35,794 nt of DNA, taken from assembly GCF_003172935.1 (NCBI RefSeq), contig NZ_QGKS01000279.1, positions 1-35,794 on the forward strand, in the 5' to 3' direction. The DNA is from Micromonospora sicca (GTDB lineage: Bacteria; Actinomycetota; Actinomycetes; Mycobacteriales; Micromonosporaceae). Made by a program: the position numbers and the translations under genes. The number at the start of each line of letters is the position of its first letter. Positions within the stretch are counted from its first letter, which is position 1. This document shows positions 16,386 to 25,810 of this stretch, in pieces. The notes below the pieces were generated by a model that saw nothing but the letters and a program-made list of their open reading frames with translations, was not told where the DNA came from and searched no databases.

Positions 16386-17299
16386 GCGACAACGGACGCT
16401 GGGTGTATCCCTTCGGCAGCTCCGGCGACGGCGACTTCCAGGTGTCCATCACCGACGACCTCTGCGGGTGGAAGCACACCAGCCTACGGGTGGCGACGCT
16501 GGCATCGGCCGTTCAGGTGAGCCTTGACCTCGGCGACAGCGAGGTCATCGTCGTGCCCCTTCAGGGCAGCTTCGATGTCACGGCGGTCGACCACGCGGGA
16601 GAGCGCCACGAGGCCAGGCTCGCCGGACGGACCAGCGTCTTCGCCGGTGCGACCGACGTGGCGTACGTCCCGCGCGGCGCCAGCCTCACGGTGCGCAACG
16701 CCGGCGAAGACCCGGCCAACGTGGCCCTCTGCGGCGCGAAGGCGACGAAGCAGAGGCTGCCGCTGCCGTTCCGTCACGTGGCTGCCGCCGACGTCCCCGT
16801 CGAACTGCGCGGCGCCGGCATGGCCTCGCGCGAGGTGCGCAACTTCGGCGTCCCGCAGGTCCTCGACGCCGACTCGATCATCGCGTGTGAGGTCATCACG
16901 CCGGCCGGCAACTGGAGCTCCTATCCGCCCCACAAGCACGATGAGGAGCGCGACGGGGTGGAGACCGAGCTGGAGGAGATCTACTACTTCGAGGTCCGGG
17001 CGGAGTCCCCGGCCGACGGGGCCGACCCCCTCGGCTACCAGCGCGTATACGGCACCCGAGAGCGGCCGCTGGACGTCTTCGCCGAGGTCCGCTCGGGCGA
17101 TGTCGTCCTGGTACCGCACGGCTGGCACGGCCCCGCGATGGCCCCGCCCGGTTACGACCTCTACTACCTGAACGTCATGGCCGGCCCCGGCGCGACCAGG
17201 GCCTGGCTCATCTGCGACGACCCCGCCCACACCTGGGTGCGGGACTCGTGGGCCCGGCAGGATGTCGACCCGAGACTGCCGATCGGAGGACCCCGATGA
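16382..17299 (+). CDS. iolB: 5-Deoxy-glucuronate isomerase (IolB)
   Basis: It converts 5-deoxy-D-glucuronate to 2-deoxy-5-keto-D-gluconate. The 305-residue bicupin has the signature NWSSYPPHKHDE at 177-188, with His184 and His186 as metal ligands, followed by ELEEIYYF with the glutamate ligand and VPHGWHGP with His246 and His249. PGYDLYYLNVMAG near the C-terminus is also diagnostic. Length is normal. It is coupled to the genes on both sides by 4-base ATGA overlaps. Confidence 0.95.
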   Translation: MSDNGRWVYPFGSSGDGDFQVSITDDLCGWKHTSLRVATLASAVQVSLDLGDSEVIVVPLQGSFDVTAVDHAGERHEARLAGRTSVFAGATDVAYVPRGASLTVRNAGEDPANVALCGAKATKQRLPLPFRHVAAADVPVELRGAGMASREVRNFGVPQVLDADSIIACEVITPAGNWSSYPPHKHDEERDGVETELEEIYYFEVRAESPADGADPLGYQRVYGTRERPLDVFAEVRSGDVVLVPHGWHGPAMAPPGYDLYYLNVMAGPGATRAWLICDDPAHTWVRDSWARQDVDPRLPIGGPR

Positions 17300-19242
17300 C
17301 CGCCGGCGCCGACAACGTACGCCTGACCGTGGGACAGGCCGTCGTGCGCTTCCTGGCCAGCCAGTGGAGCGAGCGCGACGGCCAGCGCCAGAAGCTGTTC
17401 GCCGGGTGCTTCGGCATCTTCGGTCACGGCAACGTCGCGGGCGTGGGCCAGGCCCTGCTCCAGAACGAGCTGACCGAGAAGGAGGAGCGCCTGCCCTGCG
17501 TGCTGGCCCGCAACGAGCAGGCCATGGTTCACACCGCGGTGGCCTACGCACGCCAGAAGGACCGCCTCCAGACGTGGGCGTGCACCGCGTCAGTCGGCCC
17601 CGGCTCGACGAACATGCTCACGGGAGCCGCCCTGGCCACCGTGAACCGTCTGCCGGTGCTGCTGCTGCCCTCCGGCACGTTCGCCACCCGGGTGTCCGGG
17701 CCGGTGCTGCAGGAGCTCGAGGCGCCCAACGCCGCGGACGTCACCGTCAACGACGCCTTCCGCCCGCTGTCGCGCTTCTTCGACCGGGTCAACCGGCCGG
17801 AGCAGCTGTCCTCGGCCCTGCTCGGCGCCATGCGTGTCCTCACCGACCCGGTGGAGACGGGGGCGGCGACCATCGCGCTACCGCAGGACGTGCAGGCGGA
17901 GGCGTTCGAGTGGCCGGTCGACCTGTTCGCGCCGCGGATCTGGCGGATCGCCCGGCCGGTTCCGGAGGCCGTCGACGTCGCGGACGCGGCCACGCTGATC
18001 CGCTCGGCGCAGCGGCCGCTCATCGTCGCCGGTGGCGGGGTGCACTACTCCGGCGCGGAGCAGGCGCTGCGCGTGTTCTGCGAGGCCACCGGCATCCCGG
18101 CCGGGGAGACTCAGGCCGGCAAGGGCGCGCTGCCGCACGGTCATCCGCAGGCAATGGGCGCGATCGGCTCGACGGGCACGACGGCCGCCAATGCGCTGGC
18201 TCGGGAGGCCGACGTCGTCATCGGCATTGGCACCCGCTACAGCGACTTCACCACCGCTTCGCGCACCGCCTTCCAGGATCCGGGCATCCGCTTTGTCAAC
18301 ATCAACATCGCCCGGTTCGACGCCGGCAAGCACGCGGGCCTGCCGGTCGTGGCGGACGCCCGCGAGGCCGTCACCGCCCTCACCGCGGCCCTCGAGGGGT
18401 ATGCCGTGGACCCGGCGTACCGGGACCGGCAGGTAAGGCTGTTCCGCGACTGGGACGCGCGGGTGGAGGCCGCCTACCACCCGCCCGCCGAGGTCACCGA
18501 CGCGCTCGCCGCCGGCGTCCTCACCCAGGGCACGGTGCTCGGCTGCGTCAACGAACTGTCCGACCCGAGGGACGTCGTCGTCTGCGCCGCCGGCTCCATG
18601 CCCGGCGATCTGCACAAGCTGTGGCGGGTCCGGGACCGCAAGGCCTACCACGTCGAGTACGGCTACTCCTGCATGGGCTACGAGATCCCTGGCGGTATCG
18701 GGGTGCGGCTGGCCGACCCCGACCGGGACGTCTTCGTCATGGTGGGCGACGGCTCCTATCTGATGATGCCAACGGAGCTGGTCACGGCGGTGCAGGAACG
18801 GGTCAAGGTGATCGTCGTCCTGGTCCAGAACCACGGTTTCCACTCCATCGGCTCACTGTCGGAGTCCCTCGGCTCACAGCGGTTCGGCACCAGGTACCGC
18901 TTCCGCAACGACGCCACGGGCCGGCTGGACGGCGGGAAGCTGCCGATCGACCTCGCCGCCAATGCCCGCAGCCTCGGCGCGACGGTCATGGAGGTGCGCA
19001 GTCGCGGGGAACTCGAGCAGGCGATCAAGGATGCCAAGGCCGCCCCGGCGGACGGCGGCCCTGTCGTCATCCATGTGGAGACCGACCCCACCGTTTACGC
19101 CCCCGACAGCGGGTCGTGGTGGGATGTCCCGGTCAGCCAGGTCAGCGACCTTGACACCACCCAGCGCGCCCACGCTACGTACGCCGGGCACAAGGCCACG
19201 CAGCGCCCACTGCTGGCGCCGACCGAGAGGACGAACCTATGA
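17296..19242 (+). CDS. iolD: 3D-(3,5/4)-trihydroxycyclohexane-1,2-dione hydrolase (IolD)
   Basis: This thiamine-diphosphate enzyme opens the inositol-derived ring to give 5-deoxy-glucuronate. The 648-residue product has the three-domain layout of the acetolactate synthase superfamily. The cofactor-activating Glu is residue 74 in LARNEQAMVH, and the ThDP/Mg motif runs from GDG at 484-486 to Asn512, a 28-residue spacing. The block LVQNHGFHSIGSLSESLG is characteristic of IolD. CGGAGG at 17284-17289 precedes ATG 17296, which overlaps the iolB stop; the in-frame extension to 17248 lies inside iolB. Confidence 0.96.
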   Translation: MTAGADNVRLTVGQAVVRFLASQWSERDGQRQKLFAGCFGIFGHGNVAGVGQALLQNELTEKEERLPCVLARNEQAMVHTAVAYARQKDRLQTWACTASVGPGSTNMLTGAALATVNRLPVLLLPSGTFATRVSGPVLQELEAPNAADVTVNDAFRPLSRFFDRVNRPEQLSSALLGAMRVLTDPVETGAATIALPQDVQAEAFEWPVDLFAPRIWRIARPVPEAVDVADAATLIRSAQRPLIVAGGGVHYSGAEQALRVFCEATGIPAGETQAGKGALPHGHPQAMGAIGSTGTTAANALAREADVVIGIGTRYSDFTTASRTAFQDPGIRFVNINIARFDAGKHAGLPVVADAREAVTALTAALEGYAVDPAYRDRQVRLFRDWDARVEAAYHPPAEVTDALAAGVLTQGTVLGCVNELSDPRDVVVCAAGSMPGDLHKLWRVRDRKAYHVEYGYSCMGYEIPGGIGVRLADPDRDVFVMVGDGSYLMMPTELVTAVQERVKVIVVLVQNHGFHSIGSLSESLGSQRFGTRYRFRNDATGRLDGGKLPIDLAANARSLGATVMEVRSRGELEQAIKDAKAAPADGGPVVIHVETDPTVYAPDSGSWWDVPVSQVSDLDTTQRAHATYAGHKATQRPLLAPTERTNL

Positions 19243-20135
19243 GCGGGCCAGCCATGATCGCCAGCGCCCCCGACAGCTGGGGCGTGTGGTTCCCCGACGA
19301 CCCCCGACAGACTCCCTGGGAGCGTTTTCTGGACGAGGTCGCCGCGGCCGGCTACACCCGCATCGAGCTGGGGCCGTACGGCTACCTGCCCACCGACCCG
19401 TCCCGCCTGCGTGACGAGCTCGACAAGCGGGGGCTGACCGTGACGGCCGGCACCATCTTCGAGCACCTGCATCGGGCCGACTCGTGGGACACCACGTGGA
19501 AGGACGTCTCCGCGGCGGCCATGCTGACCGCGGCCATGGGCGCCCGGCACCTTGTGGTCATCCCGGAGTTCTGGCGCGACCCGCAGACCGGGACGGTCCT
19601 CGAGGACGCGCTACTGACCGACGAGCAGTGGGTGGCGTACGCCGCGCAGATGAACCGGCTCGCGCGGCGCATCCGCGAGGAGTTTGGCCTGCAGATCCAG
19701 TTCCACCCCCACGCGGACACCCACGTGGACACGCACGAGAACGTGGAGCGGTTCCTCCACGAGACGGACCCCGACCTGGTGAGCCTGTGCCTGGACACGG
19801 GGCATATCTCCTACTGCGGCGGGGACAATCTCAAGCTCATCGGCGACCATCCCGAGCGGATCGGGTACGTGCACCTCAAGCAGGTCGACCCCGCTGTCGT
19901 CGCCGCCGCGCACGAGCAGGGCATCGGCTTCGGCGAGGCCGTGCGGATGGGCGCCATGTGCGAGCCACCGACGGGCATCCCCGACATGCCCCCCATCCTC
20001 GACGCCCTGGCGAACCTCGACGCGGACATCTTCGCCATCGTCGAGCAGGACATGTACCCGTGCCCCGCCGACAGACCCCTGCCCATTGCGACGCGGACCC
20101 TGACGTACCTGCAGTCCTGCGGCCCGCTGCGCTGA
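19239..20135 (+). CDS. IolI/IolH-like sugar phosphate isomerase/epimerase
   Basis: The 298-residue AP-endonuclease-2-type TIM barrel has metal-site blocks IELGPYGYLP, FHPHADTHVDTHENVERF, CLDTGHISYCGGD and YVHLKQVD, and the C-terminal FAIVEQDMYPC. It lacks the IolE-specific GMFTVPGDG-type loop, so it is more likely an inosose isomerase (IolI) or IolH-type paralogue than the dehydratase, although automatic annotation may call it IolE. Interconversion of keto-inositol isomers would feed D-chiro or other inositols into the pathway; this is inference. It overlaps iolD by ATGA and ends the first coupled block. Confidence 0.75.
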   Translation: MSGPAMIASAPDSWGVWFPDDPRQTPWERFLDEVAAAGYTRIELGPYGYLPTDPSRLRDELDKRGLTVTAGTIFEHLHRADSWDTTWKDVSAAAMLTAAMGARHLVVIPEFWRDPQTGTVLEDALLTDEQWVAYAAQMNRLARRIREEFGLQIQFHPHADTHVDTHENVERFLHETDPDLVSLCLDTGHISYCGGDNLKLIGDHPERIGYVHLKQVDPAVVAAAHEQGIGFGEAVRMGAMCEPPTGIPDMPPILDALANLDADIFAIVEQDMYPCPADRPLPIATRTLTYLQSCGPLR

Positions 20136-20267
20136 CCGGCTCCCGCCCGGGAGCAGCTGATGACTCTGTCAAGCCACCGACGATCCCCCAACAGGCGGTA
20201 CCACCGCCTGACCCGTCCCCCGACATCCGTCCCGACGACGTGGCGGATGAAGAAAGGCAGAAACGAC
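20136..20267 (+). promoter_or_regulatory. Leader of the inositol ABC transporter
   Basis: Two short hairpins are visible: GCTCCCG/CGGGAGC around 20139-20154, and AGGCGGT (20193-20199) pairing with ACCGCCT (20203-20209) over a 3-base loop. They could attenuate or separate expression of the enzyme and transporter blocks. On the minus strand TGGCTTGACA (20167-20176) matches 9 of 10 positions of the recalled IolR consensus and shares CTTGAC with the operator region at 12427-12436, so a second repressor site is possible. Confidence 0.4.
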
Positions 20268-21257
20268 ATGATCCGTAGATCCCGCATATTCCTGCTCGCG
20301 GCCGGCGCCGTGACCGCTCTCGCCCTGGCGGCGTGCAGCTCCAGCGGAGGCAAGCAGACCACCGAGGGTGACGCCGGCAAGGCCGGCACCGCCAGCACCC
20401 CGAGGATGACCGTCGCCTTCATCACCCACGCGGCCCCGGGCGATACCTTCTGGGACCTGGTCCGCAAGGGTGCCGAGGACGCGGCGAAGAAGGACAACGT
20501 CGACCTGCAGTACCAGTCCGACCCGGACGGCGCGAACCAGGCCAACCTCGTGCAGTCCGCGATCGACAAGAAGGTCGACGGAATCGCGGTGACCCTGGCC
20601 AAGCCGGATGCCATGAAGGCCAACGTGCAGAAGGCCGCTCAGGCCGGGGTCCCGGTCGTCGCCCTCAACGGCGGCATCGACGCGTGGAAGAGCATGGGCG
20701 TGCTGGGCTACTTCGGCCAGGACGAGAGGATCGCCGGTCAGGCGGCCGGCCAGCGGCTCACGAAGGACGGCGCCAAGAAGGCGCTCTGTGTCATCCAGGA
20801 GCAGGGCCACGTTGGCCTCGAGGCCCGGTGTGACGGGGCGAAGGACGGGTTCCCGAACACCGAGAAGATCTACGTCACTGGCACCGACATGCCGAGCGTC
20901 CAGGCGGCGATCACCTCGAAGCTCCAGCAGGACAAGAGCATCGACCGCGTGCTGACCCTCGGCGCGCCGTTCGCGCTGACCGCCGTCAAGTCGGTCAAGG
21001 ACGCCAACAGCTCGGCAAAGGTCGTCACCTTCGACACCAACAAGGACCTCGTGGCCGCGATCAAGGGCGGCCAGGTCGAGTGGGCGGTCGACCAGCAGCC
21101 CTACCTGCAGGGCTACCTCGCGGTCGACAGCCTGTGGCTCTACAAGACCAACGGCAACACCATCGGCGGTGGCCAGGCGACCCTGACCGGTCCCGCGTTC
21201 ATCGACAACACCAACGTCGCCGCTGTCGAGAAGTTCGCAAGCAACGGCACGAGGTGA
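20268..21257 (+). CDS. Sugar (inositol) ABC transporter substrate-binding lipoprotein
   Basis: The 329-residue lipoprotein begins with MIRRSRIFLLAAGAVTALA and the lipobox LAAC, with Cys23 as the lipidated residue, then a Ser/Gly linker. The mature part is a Peripla_BP_4 (ribose-binding type) protein: MTVAFITHAAPGDTFWDLVR opens domain one, VDGIAVTLAKPDAM follows, and VVTFDTNKDLVAAIKGGQVE with WAVDQQPYLQGYLAV is the usual C-terminal signature. It should capture the substrate at the outer membrane face and deliver it to the permease. myo-Inositol is inferred from context. ATG 20268 follows AAAGGCAG. The permease starts 6 bases after its stop. Confidence 0.88.
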   Translation: MIRRSRIFLLAAGAVTALALAACSSSGGKQTTEGDAGKAGTASTPRMTVAFITHAAPGDTFWDLVRKGAEDAAKKDNVDLQYQSDPDGANQANLVQSAIDKKVDGIAVTLAKPDAMKANVQKAAQAGVPVVALNGGIDAWKSMGVLGYFGQDERIAGQAAGQRLTKDGAKKALCVIQEQGHVGLEARCDGAKDGFPNTEKIYVTGTDMPSVQAAITSKLQQDKSIDRVLTLGAPFALTAVKSVKDANSSAKVVTFDTNKDLVAAIKGGQVEWAVDQQPYLQGYLAVDSLWLYKTNGNTIGGGQATLTGPAFIDNTNVAAVEKFASNGTR

Positions 21258-21263
21258 GTTGAC

Positions 21264-22315
21264 ATGACTGCTACGGCCACGGAGCCGAGCAGGGGGTTGG
21301 CGGCCCGGGACGACCGGGTCGCCACCCGCCCCCTGGCGGCACGGCTGCTGAGCCGCCCTGAGGTCGGGTCACTCATCGCCGCGATCGTGATCTTCCTGCT
21401 GTTCATGGCGGTCGCGGAGCCCTTCCGCAACGTCGCCAACGTCGGAACGATCCTCTACGGGGCCTCGACCATCGGCATCATGGCCGTCCCCGTGGCGCTG
21501 CTCATGATCGGCGGGGAGTTCGACCTCTCCGCCGGCGTCGCGGTGACCACCTCCGGGCTCTCCGCGTCCCTGCTCGCCTGGAACTTCGGGCTCAACGTCT
21601 GGGTCGGCATCCTGCTGGCGCTGGTCGTCTCCGTCGCGATCGGCGCGTTCAACGGGTGGCTGCTGCTCAAGACCGGACTGCCGAGCTTCCTGGTCACGCT
21701 CGGCACCTTTTTCATCCTGCAGGGCGTCAACCTCGGCGTCACGCGGCTGCTCACCGGCAACGTCGCCAGCGCCGACATCAGCGACATGGACGGCTTTGCC
21801 AGCGCACAGAAGATCTTCGGGTCCGAGGTGACCCTCGGGCCGGTCAACCTGAAGATCACGGTCCTGTACTGGGTCGTGCTGACCGTCATCGCCGCCTACG
21901 TCCTGCTGCGTACTCAGATGGGCAACTGGGTGTTCGCGGTGGGCGGTGACGCCGCCGCGGCGCGCGCCGTCGGCGTACCCGTCCGGGCGACCAAGATCGG
22001 CCTCTTCATGGCCGTGGGGTTCTGCGCCTGGCTGTCCGGCATGCACCTGCTGTTCCAGTTCAACACCGTGCAGTCCGGCGAGGGCGTCGGCAAGGAGTTC
22101 ATCTTCATCATCGCCGCCGTCATCGGCGGCTGCCTGCTCACCGGCGGCTACGGCTCGGTGGTCGGTGCGTCGCTCGGCGCGCTGATCTTCGGCATGACCC
22201 AGCTCGGCATCAACTACGCCGGCTGGAACCCCGACTGGTTCAGGACGTTCCTCGGCGTGATGCTGCTGCTGGCGACGCTGGTGAACATGTACGTCAAGAG
22301 GAGGGCGGATCTGCG

Positions 22316-22319
<4 letters not shown>
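21264..22319 (+). CDS. Sugar ABC transporter permease (BPD_transp_2, RbsC-like)
   Basis: The 351-residue integral membrane protein has about 9-10 hydrophobic helices. Family signatures are IGIMAVPVALLMIGGEFDLS in the first third, FNGWLLLKTGLPSFLVTLGT in the middle and VIGGCLLTGGYGSVVGASLG towards the end, the last near the coupling region that contacts the ATPase. It probably forms a homodimeric channel, since only one permease gene is present. An N-terminal ~35-residue cytoplasmic extension precedes the first helix. It starts just after the lipoprotein gene with GAGGTGAG as ribosome binding site and overlaps the ATPase gene by ATGA. Confidence 0.92.
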
Positions 22320-23250
<931 letters not shown>

Positions 23251-23254
<4 letters not shown>

Positions 23255-24282
23255 GTGCATCGCCCCTGCGGGTCGGAATCATCGGCGTCGGCATGATGGG
23301 CGCCGACCACGCCGACCGGCTCGTCCACCGCATCGCCGGAGCGGAGCTGGTCGCGGTCTCCGACCCGGACGCCGCCCGGGCCGCCGACCTGGCCGCGCGC
23401 TTCGCCGGCGTACGCACCGTTCTTGACCCGCTCGAACTCATCGCGGACAAGGGCGTCGACGCCGTGCTCATCGCCTCGCCCGGCTTCGTGCACGAGGAGC
23501 AGGTTCTCGCCTGCGTCGAGCACGGCAAATACACCCTGTGCGAGAAGCCGTTGACGACGGACAGCGAGTCCTCGCTTCGCGTGGTCGAGGCCGAGCGGAA
23601 CAAGGCCGGTCGGCCGCTGATCCAGGTCGGCTTCATGCGGCGCTTCGATCCCGAGTACGCCCGGATGAAGCGACTGCTCGACTCCGGTGACCTCGGGCGC
23701 ATCGTGCTCGTGCACAACACACACCGCAACAAGACGGTCCCGGAGACGTTCCGCTCGGAGATGATCGTCAGCGACTCGCTGGTGCACGAGGTCGACGTGT
23801 GCCGCTGGCTCTTCGACGACGAGATCGCCACGATCACCGTCCTCGCGCCGAAGCCGACCGGCAGGGCCGCCGACGGGCTACTCGACCCCCAGGTGGCCAT
23901 CTTCCAGATGGCCGGCGGCGGCATGGCCACGACCGAGGTCTTCGTCAACTGCCAGGTCGGCTACGAGGTCCGCTGCGAGGCGGTGGCCGAACTCGGCAAC
24001 GTGACCGTCGGCCTGGGGCAGGACATCTTCGTCCGCAGCGACAACCACTACGGCGGCCACATTCCCGACGACTTCCGCGACCGCTTCGCCCGCGCCTACG
24101 ACCTGGAGGTCCAGGCCTGGGTCGACGCGTCACGCCGAGGCGAGGTCGTCGGGCCCACCACCTGGGACGGCTACGCCGCCACGGCGGTGTGCACGGCCGG
24201 CCTGCAGTCCCTCGCCACCGGCAGGCCGGTCCCGGTCGACCTGGCCGACCGCGCCGAGGTCCTCCGGGGCGCGGCGACGTGA
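23251..24282 (+). CDS. Second Gfo/Idh/MocA dehydrogenase, probable inositol dehydrogenase
   Basis: This 343-residue NAD(P)-dependent oxidoreductase has a Rossmann motif GVGMMG at 12-17, EKP at 98-100 (Lys99) and the catalytic pair Asp175 and His179 in SDSLVHEVD. The later block RSDNHYGGHIPDDFRDRFA is shared with actinobacterial inositol dehydrogenases. It may act on another isomer such as scyllo- or D-chiro-inositol, or supply the main myo-inositol activity next to the importer; sequence alone cannot decide. It is coupled to the ATPase gene (ATGA) and to the broken isomerase gene behind it (GTGA). Confidence 0.85.
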
Positions 24283-24620
24283 AGCTCGCCCTTGACCCGT
24301 ACATGTTCCGGCGGGTCCCCCTGTTGGAGCAGCCGGCTCTGGTCGCGGACCTGGGCTACGAGTGGATCGAGCTGTCGCCGCGGGAGGACTTCACCTCCTG
24401 CGCTACGTCAACCCGCCCGGCTCCCAGCTGACCGTCCACCAGCACCTCGACATCGGGCAGGGCGACGTCGACTTCGACGAGTCCTTTCTCGGGCCTGGAG
24501 TCGATCGGCTTCGACGGCATCGTCACCACCTGTGTCTTCGCCTGGGAGGAGCGGGCCCGAGAGTCCAGCACCTTCATGCGCGACGCCGTCCGCGACCATC
24601 TCGGCCGGTGGGTCACACCG
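24279..24620 (+). pseudogene. Sugar phosphate isomerase/epimerase, internally deleted
   Basis: The gene starts normally with GTG overlapping the iolG2 stop and encodes about 38 residues of an AP-endonuclease-2-type isomerase (LALDPYMFRRVPLLEQPALV, then YEWIELSPREDF). It jumps at about 24393 into another frame that encodes the family C-terminus (LRYVNPPGSQLTVHQHLDIG). A further frameshift near 24487 restores the first frame for SIGFDGIVTTCVFAWEERAR. Relatives are about 270-290 residues, so roughly 170 central residues holding the metal site are missing. As written, the frame stops at 24431 after 50 residues. It would have been the third isomerase-type gene of the cluster. Confidence 0.85.
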
Positions 24621-24680
24621 TCCACCTTCGAATCCCTAGACCATCCGGCACACGCCGCCCAGCCCGCACGCGGAAGGACC

Positions 24681-25810
24681 GTGAGCACCGTGAGCACCGA
24701 ACCCGTCCGCATCACCCGTCTCATCGCGGGTCGCCTCTGGGACCGCACCTCAGAGCGCACCAGCGAGGTCTTCAACCCGGCGTCCGGAGACAAACGGGCC
24801 GCCTCGACCTGGCATCCGCGGACCTCGTCGGCGAGGTCGTCACCACGGCCCGAACCGCGTGGGAGGCCTGGGCCAACACGTCGCTGGCCAAGCGCACACA
24901 GGTACTCTTCACCTTCCGCGAGCTCCTCAACGCCCGAAAGCATGAGATCGCCGCGCTGATCACCGCCGAGCACGGCAAGGTGCTAGACGACGCGCTCGGC
25001 GAGGTGACGCGGGGCCTCGAGGTCGCCGAGTTCGCCTGCGGCATCCCTCAGCTGATGAAGGGCGGGTTCACCGAGAACGCCTCCACCAAGGTGGACGTGT
25101 ACTCGATCCGGCAGCCGCTGGGCGTCGTCGCCGTGATCTCCCCGTTCAACTTCCCCGCCATGGTTCCGCTGTGGTTCATCCCCATCGCCATCGCCATCGC
25201 CTGCGGCAACGCAGTGGTCCTCAAACCCAGCGAGAAGGACCCGTCGGCGGCCGTGGCCGTGGCCCGCCTCTGGACCAATGCCGGTCTTCCCGACGGCGTC
25301 ATGAATGTTGTGCACGGCGACAAGGAAGCCGTCGATGCGCTGCTGACCCACCCTGACGTCAAGGCCGTCTCGTTCGTCGGCTCCACCCCCGTCGCCCGGT
25401 ACGTCTACGAGACCGGGACGGCGCACGGCAAGCGGGTACAGGCCCTCGGTGGCGCCAAGAACCACATGCTGGTCCTGCCCGACGCGGATCTCGACCTGGC
25501 CGCGGACGCCGCGATCAACGCCGGCTTCGGCTCCGCCGGCGAGCGCTGCATGGCGATCTCGGCCCTCGTCGCGGTGGACAGCATCGCCGATGAGCTTGTC
25601 GAGAAGATCAAGGACCGCATGCGCAAGCTGCGCACCGGCGACGGCACCGGCGGATGCGACATGGGGCCACTCGTCACGGGCGCGCACCGCGACAAGGTGG
25701 CCGGCTATGTGGAGGCGGGAGTCGGCGCGGGGCGCGACCCTGGCCGTCGACGGCCGCAAGGACGAGTTCGACGGCGGCGACCAGGGGTTCTGGCTAGGCC
25801 CGACCCTGCT
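24681..25810 (+). pseudogene. mmsA: Methylmalonate/malonate semialdehyde dehydrogenase, frameshifted and cut by IS
   Basis: The intact enzyme (about 500 residues) converts malonic semialdehyde to acetyl-CoA and CO2, the last step of inositol breakdown. Here GTG 24681 or 24690 opens a normal N-terminus (ITRLIAGRLWDRTSERTSEV). A one-base shift near 24795 moves the frame, and a second near 25728 moves it again. Between them the core is well preserved: AVISPFNFPAMVPLWFIPIA, LKPSEKDPSAA, VSFVGSTPVARYVYETG and GSAGERCMAIS with the catalytic Cys. Similarity ends at GFWLGPTLL, where the insertion sequence begins. The C-terminal ~150 residues are absent and do not resume on the far side. The gene cannot be functional. 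Confidence 0.9.

Noticed and set aside
20193..20209. Hairpin before the transporter lipoprotein gene as a riboswitch or strong terminator
   Set aside because: The stem is only 7 bp with a 3-base loop and no T-run; it is noted only as a possible weak attenuator.
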